Shown here in pieces: positions 1-6,221 of a stretch of 7,515 bases of DNA. The number at the start of each line of letters is the position of its first letter. Within the stretch, counting starts at the first letter, position 1. The position numbers were made by a program, and so were the translations under genes. This DNA is from Clostridiales bacterium (lineage in GTDB: Bacteria; Bacillota; Clostridia; Oscillospirales; Oscillospiraceae), in assembly GCA_017577345.1 (NCBI GenBank), contig PITX01000059.1:1-7515 (forward strand), read 5' to 3'. The notes beneath the pieces were generated by a model that was given only the letters and a program-made list of their open reading frames with translations, made no database searches and had not been told where the DNA came from.

Positions 1-1508
1 GAGAAATTATGGTTTGCCAGCACATCGCGCAGACCTTTACGGGTGGAATTGTTTGCCTTATATTTCAGGGCAAAAATGCCTGCCAGCTCACCGTTGACGG
101 AGACATAGACTGCCTGCCGCACCTTGGCACCGGTGGGCATCCGGACACCCATGCTGTGCAAGAAGCCGAGGGAACCGACCAGCACGATGTCACCGGCGAT
201 TTCTGCACCGATGCCGTTGTTCTCATAGAAACGGTAATCGGAAACGGAAAAATGCGTGCCGTACTGCCCCTGCAGCAGGTTTTCAAACAGCTCTGTCAGC
301 GGACTGCCTGCAACATCGAGCGCGGCAAGCGCATAGGCGATGATCCGGTTGGGACGGTAAGCACCGAACAGCTTCATGCCGTTTGAGGTGATGCCGCTGA
401 CAGGGAAGAGGTCTTCATCACGGATGATGATCGTGTGCCGACCGCCGAAGACCTTTGCGCTGTGCCAACCGCTCAAAGCGCCGTCAATCCGGCTCAGACG
501 CTTTGCAAGCACGGAGAAAACACGCGGATATCCAAGCAGTGCAGAAAACGGAAGACCGCCGAGCAGCAGCAAAAGCCATGCAAGGAAAAAATCTCCCTTG
601 TTATTGCGTGTCAGGAGGAATGCAAGTGCCGCACTGAGGGGAAGTAAAACGGTAGTGTATATGCTTATGATCATTTGCGGCTTGTCCTTTTGCAGAAGAT
701 CAGCCAGAAAATTGTTTATATTGGCAGGATCACGCCGCAGGGACGGGGCTTTGTCATTCACCTGCGGGGCGTGGAAAATGCCCATCGGATTGCGAAAGCC
801 GCAAACGGTGCGCAGGGTATAGATTTTCCCGCGCCTTTCTGCACAGAGTGCGCGCATCAGATAAAACAACAGCACGGTCACTGCACCGCAGTAGTTGCCG
901 GGACGGTTCGGCGCGGCACGGAACGCATCCAGTGCCGCAAGAATAATAATCGGAACGGAAAGCGTAAACGGACTCGGCTGAAAGTGAATGAAATCTGTCA
1001 CACCGCGCCACAGGACATCATAAGAAAGCAGAACGGAGAGACTGAGCAGGATCATCAGGCAGACAGAGGGTGTCCCTTTTGATAATGCAAGGAAATCCCA
1101 TGAGAGCACGGCGTAGAGGGTCAGAAACACGCTTGCAGATGCCATGACAGCAAGTAAGACGGCGCGCAGTTTTTGCAGTGCTCTGCCGGACACCGCCTTC
1201 TGCAATAGCGTCAACGGTGTTGATTCTTCATTTTCCTTCCTTTCCTCCGTCGTAGGTATCGGAATAGGGGCGGGAAGTACAGCGGTATCCGGCTGCAGGG
1301 TTGACGGCAAAGCTACGGTATCGCTGACCACCTTCATCGGTGCGTCAATATCTGCGGTTTGCTTTGCGCGAATCGGAGAAAAAGAAACCGTGTCTCCGCT
1401 CATACTCTTGTTTTGAGGCGCATCGCTGTATTCACGGATGATATCCTCCAAATGGAAATTTGCGGACGCATCCGGTCTATTCAGTTGTTCCGGATCGCGT
1501 CGTTCCAT
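1..1508 (-). CDS. Degenerate P1B-type ATPase-like membrane protein (3' end outside window)
   Basis: Reading the minus strand from the ATG at 1508 gives 502 codons without a stop, continuing past the left edge. AGGA about 7 nt before the ATG is a plausible ribosome site, and rlmB ends 3 nt upstream, so the two are probably co-transcribed. Residues 1-113 are polar and Pro/Glu-rich. Hydrophobic segments follow at about 115-137, 147-163, 181-196, 206-223, 279-298 and 306-326. This 4+2 arrangement matches P1B metal ATPases. L319-P320-F321 sits where CPC is expected, and Y327-P328 where the ATP-type proline is. D364 aligns with the phosphorylated Asp, but the motif reads DEDLFP instead of DKTGTLT. 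A nucleotide-domain-like part follows: GSPL at 401-404 replaces the S-E-H-P-L type motif, GIG at 432-434 matches the conserved GxG, and residues 467-481 resemble the return to the P-domain. The loop before segment five is only about 55 residues and has no TGE. I infer a non-pumping homologue. Its function is unknown and its C-terminus is unseen. Confidence 0.75.
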   Translation of the reverse strand, partial: MERRDPEQLNRPDASANFHLEDIIREYSDAPQNKSMSGDTVSFSPIRAKQTADIDAPMKVVSDTVALPSTLQPDTAVLPAPIPIPTTEERKENEESTPLTLLQKAVSGRALQKLRAVLLAVMASASVFLTLYAVLSWDFLALSKGTPSVCLMILLSLSVLLSYDVLWRGVTDFIHFQPSPFTLSVPIIILAALDAFRAAPNRPGNYCGAVTVLLFYLMRALCAERRGKIYTLRTVCGFRNPMGIFHAPQVNDKAPSLRRDPANINNFLADLLQKDKPQMIISIYTTVLLPLSAALAFLLTRNNKGDFFLAWLLLLLGGLPFSALLGYPRVFSVLAKRLSRIDGALSGWHSAKVFGGRHTIIIRDEDLFPVSGITSNGMKLFGAYRPNRIIAYALAALDVAGSPLTELFENLLQGQYGTHFSVSDYRFYENNGIGAEIAGDIVLVGSLGFLHSMGVRMPTGAKVRQAVYVSVNGELAGIFALKYKANNSTRKGLRDVLANHNF

Positions 1509-1511
1509 GAC

Positions 1512-2282
1512 TTATCCTCTCTGTCTGACAGCCTCGTAGAGCAAAATGGATGCGGCGGCGGAGGCATTCAGGGATGAAATATGCCCCTTCATGGGGATAC
1601 TGACCTTAAAATCACAGCTTTCGGCGACAATGCGGCTCATGCCCATGCCCTCGTTACCGATGACGATAGCGGCAGGACCCTTCAAGTCTGCCTGATACAG
1701 TGTGGTGTCCGCATTGGCGGCAGTGCCGAAGACCCAAACACCGCGCTGCTTCAAATCGCGGATCGCCGCGGCGATATTGGAAACGCGGGCAACCGGCATG
1801 TATTCGATCGCACCGGCAGAGGCCTTGCCGACGACGGCAGTCAGACCGACACTGCGGCGCTTGGGAATGATGACGCCATGTGCGCCTGCACATTCCGCCG
1901 TACGCAGGATCGCACCGAGATTGTGCGGATCGGAAAGCTCGTCACAGATGACGATCAGCGGAGCTTCACCGCGCTCCTGTGCAAGGGCAAGAATGTCGTC
2001 TACCGCAGCGTATTCATGCGCGGCGACAGAGGCAATGATGCCCTGATGCGCACCGGTGGGACTCATCTCGTTGAGCTTCCTGCGGTCAATACGGACGACG
2101 ACGGCATCGGCATCCTTCGCCATGGCGGCAAGCCGTCCGAGTGCTTTGTCGGTATCTCCGTCCGCAAGGAAAATCTTATTGATTGCACGACCGCTTCGGA
2201 GTGCTTCGGTCACAGCATTTCTGCCCTCGATCATGCCCTCGGAAAGCTCGTCCGACCGTTCAAAAGAAGCGTCTTTTTTCAT
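1512..2282 (-). CDS. rlmB: 23S rRNA (guanosine-2'-O)-methyltransferase RlmB, TrmH/SpoU family
   Basis: This cytoplasmic SPOUT-class enzyme uses S-adenosylmethionine to methylate a ribose 2'-OH, G2251 (E. coli numbering) of 23S rRNA for RlmB itself. The 256-residue product has an N-terminal substrate-binding region (EGRNAVTEAL near residues 19-28) and three SpoU motifs: DPHNLGAILRTAECAGAHG at about 118-136, VIGNEGMGMS at about 207-216, and SIPMKGHISSLNASAAASI at about 228-246. These include the catalytic-site Asn and Arg (N121, R127) and the knot-forming SLN segment. I place the start at 2282 because GGGAG lies 5 nt upstream. The in-frame ATG at 2294 would add four residues but has no ribosome site. 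A sigma-A promoter lies at 2323-2351. The gene is first in a transcript that continues into the P-type ATPase-like gene and is divergent from ftsH. The family is certain; RlmB versus a sister TrmH-type enzyme is likely rather than proven. Confidence 0.93.
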   Translation of the reverse strand: MKKDASFERSDELSEGMIEGRNAVTEALRSGRAINKIFLADGDTDKALGRLAAMAKDADAVVVRIDRRKLNEMSPTGAHQGIIASVAAHEYAAVDDILALAQERGEAPLIVICDELSDPHNLGAILRTAECAGAHGVIIPKRRSVGLTAVVGKASAGAIEYMPVARVSNIAAAIRDLKQRGVWVFGTAANADTTLYQADLKGPAAIVIGNEGMGMSRIVAESCDFKVSIPMKGHISSLNASAAASILLYEAVRQRG

Positions 2283-2287
2283 AAAAA

Positions 2288-2292
2288 CTCCC
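2288..2292 (-). promoter_or_regulatory. Ribosome binding site that fixes the rlmB start
   Basis: On the minus strand GGGAG lies 5 nt before the ATG at 2282 and overlaps the alternative ATG at 2294. The 2294 ATG is preceded by ACTTGAAAAT, with no Shine-Dalgarno match. The shorter reading is therefore preferred. Confidence 0.7.
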
Positions 2293-2322
2293 ATATTTTC
2301 AAGTTATAGTTTTCTATTACTC

Positions 2323-2351
2323 ATTATATCAAAAAACATGTCGGGAAACAA
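2323..2351 (-). promoter_or_regulatory. Sigma-A promoter for rlmB
   Basis: On the minus strand TTGTTT (2351-2346) is followed after 17 nt by a perfect TATAAT (2328-2323). TGA directly before the -10 gives an extended -10. Transcription would begin near 2316, leaving a leader of roughly 35 nt before the ATG at 2282. It drives rlmB and probably the coupled downstream gene. Confidence 0.75.
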
Positions 2352-2400
2352 TATGAATTGTGAATTTACAGAAAATTTACGCCGCTTTCGGTATCAAGAA

Positions 2401-2429
2401 TTGCGAAGCAGCGAAAAATGTGATATGAT
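2401..2429 (+). promoter_or_regulatory. Sigma-A promoter for ftsH-mscS
   Basis: TTGCGA (2401-2406), a 17-nt spacer and TATGAT (2424-2429) form a near-consensus promoter. TGA before the -10 makes it extended. Transcription would start near 2436, giving a leader of about 35 nt. The leader carries GAGGAG with a 9-nt spacer before the ATG at 2471. No CIRCE (GAGTGCTAA-type) inverted repeat is visible, so HrcA control is not supported. Confidence 0.75.
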
Positions 2430-2470
2430 ACATCAGACTATGAGGATTTCGCCGTGAGGAGCGTGAACGA

Positions 2471-4384
2471 ATGTCGAACAACAAGAATAAGGGGAATAAC
2501 AACGGAGGCCGTCCTGCAATCGGTCTAATCGTGATCGCGGTCGCGTTTTTTGTCGCGATCATTTTCGGAAACCGTCTGATGGATCTCCTGCTTTCCGCAG
2601 GACAGGAGGAAGTGACCTACAATACATTCCTTTCCGCAGTTGCGGAAAACAAAATAAAAAAGGCGGAAATCTCGGACACGCAGATTTCCTACTTGCTCCG
2701 TACGGAGGAAGAGGACAAAGAGGGCAGACTTTATTACACCAACCGCCTGACTGATGTCGATCTGACCGAGGTGACGCAGACATTGCAGAAAAACGGCGTG
2801 GAATTCTCCGCCGCACCGCTGGATGACGGCAGCTCGTCGCTGCTGTTTAATTGGATCATTCTGCCGCTGATTTTCTTCTTCGGTCTGCTTCTGATCATGC
2901 GCTTCATCGTCAACCGCAATGGCGGCGGAAGCGGTGGCGGTCTCGGTGGTATCGGCGGTATCGGCGGAATCGGGAAGAGCAGAGCAAAGGTCTATATGGA
3001 AAAGGAGACCGGCGTGACCTTCCGCGATGTTGCTGGACAGGATGAGGCGAAGGAATCTCTGGTGGAGATCATTGATTTCCTGCATAATCCGAAAAAATAC
3101 ACGGCGATCGGCGCAAAGCTGCCGAAGGGCGCACTGCTGGTCGGCTCCCCCGGTACAGGCAAGACCCTGCTTGCAAAGGCAGTGGCCGGTGAGGCACATG
3201 TGCCGTTCTTCTCTATCTCCGGCTCGGATTTTGTCGAAATGTTTGTCGGCGTCGGCGCAAGCCGTGTCCGCGATCTGTTCAAGGAGGCGTCCAAGGTCGC
3301 GCCCGCTATCATCTTTATTGACGAAATTGACGCGATCGGTCGCAGCCGTGACAGCAAATTCGGCGGCAACGATGAACGCGAGCAGCCCCTTAATCAGCTT
3401 TTGGCAGAAATTGACGGCTTTGACTCGTCCAACGGCGTTGTCATTCTTGCCGCGACCAACCGTCCGGAAATTCTGGATAAGGCGCTTTTGCGAGCAGGCC
3501 GTTTTGACCGCCGTATCATCGTAGATCGTCCTAATTTGGAAGGACGCTATCAGACGCTTTTGGTGCATACGAGAAACATTCATCTTGCGGAGGATGTTGA
3601 TCTGAAAAAACTGGCGCAGGCAACTGCCGGTGCAGTCGGTGCAGACCTTGCAAACCTTGTAAATGAAGCGGCACTGCGTGCCGTCCGTATGGGAAGACGC
3701 GCTGTCAATCAGCAGGATCTGCTTGTATCCTTTGAGACTGTTATTGCGGGCACGGAGAAGAAGGGCACGGTCCTGACGGATATTGAAAAACGCATCGTAT
3801 CCTACCACGAGGTCGGTCATGCACTGGTTGCGGCACTGCGGAAGCATTCGCAGCCGGTTTCCAAAATTACTATCGTTCCCCATACCTCCGGTGCATTGGG
3901 CTACACGATGCAGATGCCGGAGGAGGAAAAGTTCCTCAATTCGAAAGAAGAATTGCTTATTCAGCTGCAGACGCTTCTGGGCGGACGCGCTGCTGAACAG
4001 GTCGTGTTCGGCATCCAGACGACAGGTGCCGCCAATGATATTCAGCGGGCGACTGAGCTTGCACGGAAAATGGTCACGCAGTACGGCATGAGCGAAAAAA
4101 TCGGTTTGATGGCTCTTGCTGCGGCGCAGAATGAATATCTGGACGGGCAGGCATATATGGACTGTGCGCAGACGACTGCAGGCGATGCCGATGCGGAGGT
4201 GCGCACGCTCCTGAATACCTGTTACGAGTCGGCAAAACAGCTCCTGCTTGACAACCGCGGACTGCTTGATGAAATCGCGCTCTATCTGCTGGAGAAGGAA
4301 ACCATTACCGGCGACGAGCTGATGGCCTATGTCAATGCGGATGCTAACCGACTGACTGCCGGAGAAATCGAGGCAGATGAATGA
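2471..4384 (+). CDS. ftsH: ATP-dependent zinc metalloprotease FtsH
   Basis: FtsH forms a membrane-anchored hexamer that unfolds and degrades misassembled membrane proteins and short-lived regulators. The 637-residue length is typical. Features in order are transmembrane helices at about 17-40 and 124-147 flanking an extracytoplasmic domain, a Gly-rich linker (151-169), Walker A GSPGTGKT (225-232), pore loop FVGVGA (258-263), and Walker B IIFIDEID ending at D284-E285. The second region of homology includes ATNRPEILD, with R341 and R344 as arginine fingers. The zinc site is HEVGH (446-450), with D523 in TTGAANDIQ as the third ligand. All catalytic residues are present. Several normally invariant neighbours differ: GS for GP in Walker A, REQP for REQT, RAGRFDR for RPGRFDR and HEVGH for HEAGH. 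This suggests a divergent, possibly secondary, copy. The gene opens an operon and overlaps the mscS-family gene by 4 nt. Confidence 0.97.
   Translation: MSNNKNKGNNNGGRPAIGLIVIAVAFFVAIIFGNRLMDLLLSAGQEEVTYNTFLSAVAENKIKKAEISDTQISYLLRTEEEDKEGRLYYTNRLTDVDLTEVTQTLQKNGVEFSAAPLDDGSSSLLFNWIILPLIFFFGLLLIMRFIVNRNGGGSGGGLGGIGGIGGIGKSRAKVYMEKETGVTFRDVAGQDEAKESLVEIIDFLHNPKKYTAIGAKLPKGALLVGSPGTGKTLLAKAVAGEAHVPFFSISGSDFVEMFVGVGASRVRDLFKEASKVAPAIIFIDEIDAIGRSRDSKFGGNDEREQPLNQLLAEIDGFDSSNGVVILAATNRPEILDKALLRAGRFDRRIIVDRPNLEGRYQTLLVHTRNIHLAEDVDLKKLAQATAGAVGADLANLVNEAALRAVRMGRRAVNQQDLLVSFETVIAGTEKKGTVLTDIEKRIVSYHEVGHALVAALRKHSQPVSKITIVPHTSGALGYTMQMPEEEKFLNSKEELLIQLQTLLGGRAAEQVVFGIQTTGAANDIQRATELARKMVTQYGMSEKIGLMALAAAQNEYLDGQAYMDCAQTTAGDADAEVRTLLNTCYESAKQLLLDNRGLLDEIALYLLEKETITGDELMAYVNADANRLTAGEIEADE
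2921..2974 (+). repeat. Glycine-rich linker-coding repeat inside ftsH
   Basis: This stretch encodes residues 151-168 of FtsH, made of GGGSGGG followed by three Gly-Gly-Ile triplets. The DNA shows an imperfect 9-nt repeat of the ggcggtatc type. Flexible glycine linkers between the second transmembrane helix and the AAA+ domain are normal in FtsH. The repeat could change length by slippage. Confidence 0.6.
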
Positions 4385-5178
4385 ATATTGAAGAAATCAA
4401 GCGGTTTTTTGCTTCGCTGACACTGGAAAAAGCCCTGCCCGGAATTGCTATACTGGTCTGTGGTTTTATTTTGGTCAAGTTGATGATGAAGCTGTTTGAA
4501 CGCGGGCTGAATCGCTCCAAGCTGGATCGCACGATGTTTAACTTTCTGAAAGCGATCATGCGCGTCCTGCTGTATTCGCTTGTCGTTCTGATTGCCGCCG
4601 GCAGTCTCGGCGTGGATGTTTCCTCTTTGGTTGCAATCATCAGCGTGATTTCTCTTGCCGTTTCCCTTGCCGTACAGAATGTGCTTGCCAATGTGGTCGG
4701 CGGTATCACGCTTCTGGCAACGCATCCGTTCCGCGTCGGTGATCATGTCATCATTGACGGTGCAGAGGGAACGGTCAGCGAGATCACCCTGCACTATACA
4801 AAGCTTGTGGACAGAAATTCCGAAACGCTGTTCATTCCGAACAGTGAGACGGTCTCCTCCAAAATCCGCAACTACTCCATGGAGGGAAAACGGAGACTGG
4901 AGTTGCGCTACGGCGCATCCTATTCGGATAATATCGACGCCGTCCGGGAGGCACTGCTGGAGGCGGCACGGCAGAAAACCGTGCTGCAGGACCCTGCCCC
5001 TTCCGTACGGGTCAAAGAATTTGCCGACAGCAGCGTGCAGTATCTGCTTTTGGTCTGGGTCAATGCGCCGGATTATTTGGAGGCGGAATATGCCGTGACG
5101 GAGGCGATAAAGCGCATTTTTGACGAGCGCCATATTTCCATACCGTTCCCGCAGATGGATGTCCATATGATGCAATAA
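4381..5178 (+). CDS. MscS-family small-conductance mechanosensitive channel
   Basis: This protein forms a membrane pore (a heptamer in the family) that opens under membrane tension and releases solutes during hypo-osmotic shock. The 265 residues give a minimal three-helix MscS: helices at about 19-38 and 59-77, the pore-lining helix at about 79-113, then the beta domain beginning HPFRVGDHV (115-123) and the alpha/beta C-terminal domain ending in IPFPQMDVHMMQ. Aligned by eye to E. coli MscS, L92 and L96 match the hydrophobic gate leucines L105 and L109. S91 and S95 stand at packing glycines G104 and G108, and N100 at hinge glycine G113, so gating may differ. The ATG overlaps the ftsH stop as ATGA, with GAGG 7 nt upstream inside ftsH. 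This implies translational coupling. A terminator lies 5 nt after the stop. Confidence 0.92.
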   Translation: MNIEEIKRFFASLTLEKALPGIAILVCGFILVKLMMKLFERGLNRSKLDRTMFNFLKAIMRVLLYSLVVLIAAGSLGVDVSSLVAIISVISLAVSLAVQNVLANVVGGITLLATHPFRVGDHVIIDGAEGTVSEITLHYTKLVDRNSETLFIPNSETVSSKIRNYSMEGKRRLELRYGASYSDNIDAVREALLEAARQKTVLQDPAPSVRVKEFADSSVQYLLLVWVNAPDYLEAEYAVTEAIKRIFDERHISIPFPQMDVHMMQ

Positions 5179-5183
5179 GATGC

Positions 5184-5214
5184 AAAAAGCGACCCGAAAT
5201 CGAGTCGCTTTTTT
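5184..5214. terminator. Bidirectional intrinsic terminator
   Basis: AAAAAGCGAC (5184-5193) pairs perfectly with GTCGCTTTTT (5204-5213). The interior is CCGAAATCGA, where CG/CG can add two pairs around an AAAT loop. The plus strand ends in six T and the minus strand in five T, so the hairpin can stop both the ftsH-mscS transcript and the converging gene that ends at 5250. Confidence 0.9.
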
Positions 5215-5249
5215 CATATTTTGGACAACTTATTGCCGCATAGAATGTA

Positions 5250-6074
5250 TCAGCAGCCGCAGCTTCGGCAGCCGCCCTGCGGTTCAGGGGTCTCACAGGG
5301 ACGGCTCTCCGGGAAAAATGCCCGCATGGGGAAGTCAATCCGGCTGAACAGCTCGCACGGGTCTTCCTCGCACTCCTCTTCGTCGCAGCATTCCTTCGTC
5401 GGTGCGCTGTATTCATAGACAGGGATCGTGATCTGTGTATCACGCTCCAGACGGATGGTGGAGAACTGACCGATGGTTACATAAAGCCGTTTATTCCCAC
5501 CGCTCATCACGAGCTGTTCGCCGAAGCTGTCGGCAATGTTTGCGGGAATTTCCGTCAGCTCCGTTTCGCCGCGTTTGCATTCGCATACCTCTCTGACCTT
5601 TGCAGAGAGGATCATCGGATCAAGTACCTCTACGATTGCGACCGGGCGGTCACAGTTGAGCAGGGCATCACTGCCCGGAATCACATCCGTGCTGGAGAAA
5701 ATCTTGGCTCTGCTTCTGCCGCCGCAGAGGACAACGCGCTTTGCGAACACAGCAACGCCTGTGATTGTGGTCGGACGGGTGCCGCCGAGTATGGCGTCGC
5801 CGATGATACGGTAGTAGAAGGTGATATCTACGGCGTGATAGCCGCTTTTGTAGTTGAGCGGCTCAACATCAACATCCGCGAACAGAAGCTCTGCGCAGCG
5901 GGTCTTTGCTGTTGTTGCACCGTCAAGTGCTGCCTGCGACTGTGTGGTCAGATAGACTCGCAGGTCCTCGATGCAGTCCTTATCCAGGCAACTGTCCGTG
6001 ATCTGTTGGGTATGGATGGAAACCGGCTGCCTCAAATCGGGGCCGCAGGCAGTATCTATGGTGTTTTCTGGCAT
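5250..6074 (-). CDS. Conserved cysteine-rich clostridial protein, possibly sporulation-linked
   Basis: I do not recognise a named family with a known function. The 274 residues contain 16 cysteines and no signal peptide or transmembrane helix. The first part has a charged segment DKDCIEDLRVYL (31-42), then a probable beta-rich region (65-130) with YKSGYHAVDITFYYRI and a VVLCGGR stretch. It has CEC at 164-166. The C-terminal part has an acidic cysteine cluster (C229, C230, C235, C240), an aromatic/proline segment FPMRAFFPE, and the tail GGCRSCGC. Terminal cysteine clusters suggest metal binding or disulfide cross-linking. The general look is familiar from clostridial hypothetical proteins, and a spore-coat-like role is only a guess. 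I set the start at 6074 because CGGGAGG lies 9 nt upstream; the longer reading begins with TTG at 6107 and has no ribosome site. It is monocistronic, with a shared terminator at 5184-5214. Confidence 0.85.
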   Translation of the reverse strand: MPENTIDTACGPDLRQPVSIHTQQITDSCLDKDCIEDLRVYLTTQSQAALDGATTAKTRCAELLFADVDVEPLNYKSGYHAVDITFYYRIIGDAILGGTRPTTITGVAVFAKRVVLCGGRSRAKIFSSTDVIPGSDALLNCDRPVAIVEVLDPMILSAKVREVCECKRGETELTEIPANIADSFGEQLVMSGGNKRLYVTIGQFSTIRLERDTQITIPVYEYSAPTKECCDEEECEEDPCELFSRIDFPMRAFFPESRPCETPEPQGGCRSCGC

Positions 6075-6083
6075 GGCTATAAA

Positions 6084-6090
6084 CCTCCCG
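6084..6090 (-). promoter_or_regulatory. Ribosome binding site that fixes the cysteine-rich gene start
   Basis: On the minus strand CGGGAGG is followed by 9 nt and then the ATG at 6074. In the longer TTG-initiated reading this site would lie inside the coding region, which argues against that reading. Confidence 0.75.
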
Positions 6091-6125
6091 AATGAACAGT
6101 TAAGCAAAAAAGTGCTTTCAACAAC

Positions 6126-6153
6126 ATAGTATGCAAACCGTTACAGAATGTGA
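6126..6153 (-). promoter_or_regulatory. Candidate sigma-E-like promoter for the cysteine-rich gene
   Basis: On the minus strand TCACATT (6153-6147), a 13-nt spacer and CATACTAT (6133-6126) resemble the mother-cell sigma-E pattern, KMATATT and CATACAMT, with one mismatch in each element and a spacer about one base short. The start would be near 6119, some 45 nt before the ATG. No convincing sigma-A pair was found for this gene. The match is by eye, so chance is possible. Confidence 0.35.
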
Positions 6154-6162
6154 AATGAGCCG

Positions 6163-6191
6163 TAGACAAAGTACGATTTTTGTGATAAAAT
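6163..6191 (+). promoter_or_regulatory. Sigma-A promoter for tagA-tmk
   Basis: TAGACA (6163-6168), a 17-nt spacer and TAAAAT (6186-6191), with TGA before the -10, form a good extended sigma-A promoter. Transcription would begin near 6198. The ribosome site GGAGAGG ends 7 nt before the ATG at 6222. Confidence 0.72.
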
Positions 6192-6221
6192 GGAAGCAGA
6201 ATAAATTGGAGAGGTATGCGC

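Noticed and set aside
9..822. Two plus-strand open frames of 125 and 148 codons near the left edge
   Set aside because: The minus strand here encodes a continuous 502-codon membrane protein with P-type ATPase landmarks. The plus frames have no motifs.
1..1508. Pseudogene call for the P-type ATPase-like gene
   Set aside because: The frame is open for 502 codons with no frameshift or stop, and hydrophobic segments and spacing are kept. This fits a maintained protein better than decay.
1581..2309. Plus-strand open frame of 242 codons opposite rlmB
   Set aside because: It is antisense to an intact SpoU methyltransferase and has no recognisable motif.
2283..2470. CIRCE-type heat-shock operator in front of ftsH
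   Set aside because: No TTAGCACTC/GAGTGCTAA inverted repeat is present in the intergenic region.
2525..3883. Long minus-strand open frame (452 codons) opposite ftsH
   Set aside because: It lies wholly antisense to a gene with complete FtsH motifs, its product has no recognisable domain, and it lacks a ribosome site. Long antisense frames arise from codon bias.
4327..5217. Minus-strand open frame of 296 codons opposite the mscS-family gene
   Set aside because: The plus strand encodes a clear MscS protein, and this frame runs across the terminator hairpin, so it is a shadow.
6075..6221. Riboswitch or small RNA in the divergent gap before tagA
   Set aside because: The 147-nt gap is filled by promoter elements and ribosome sites, and I see no strong hairpin or known aptamer pattern.
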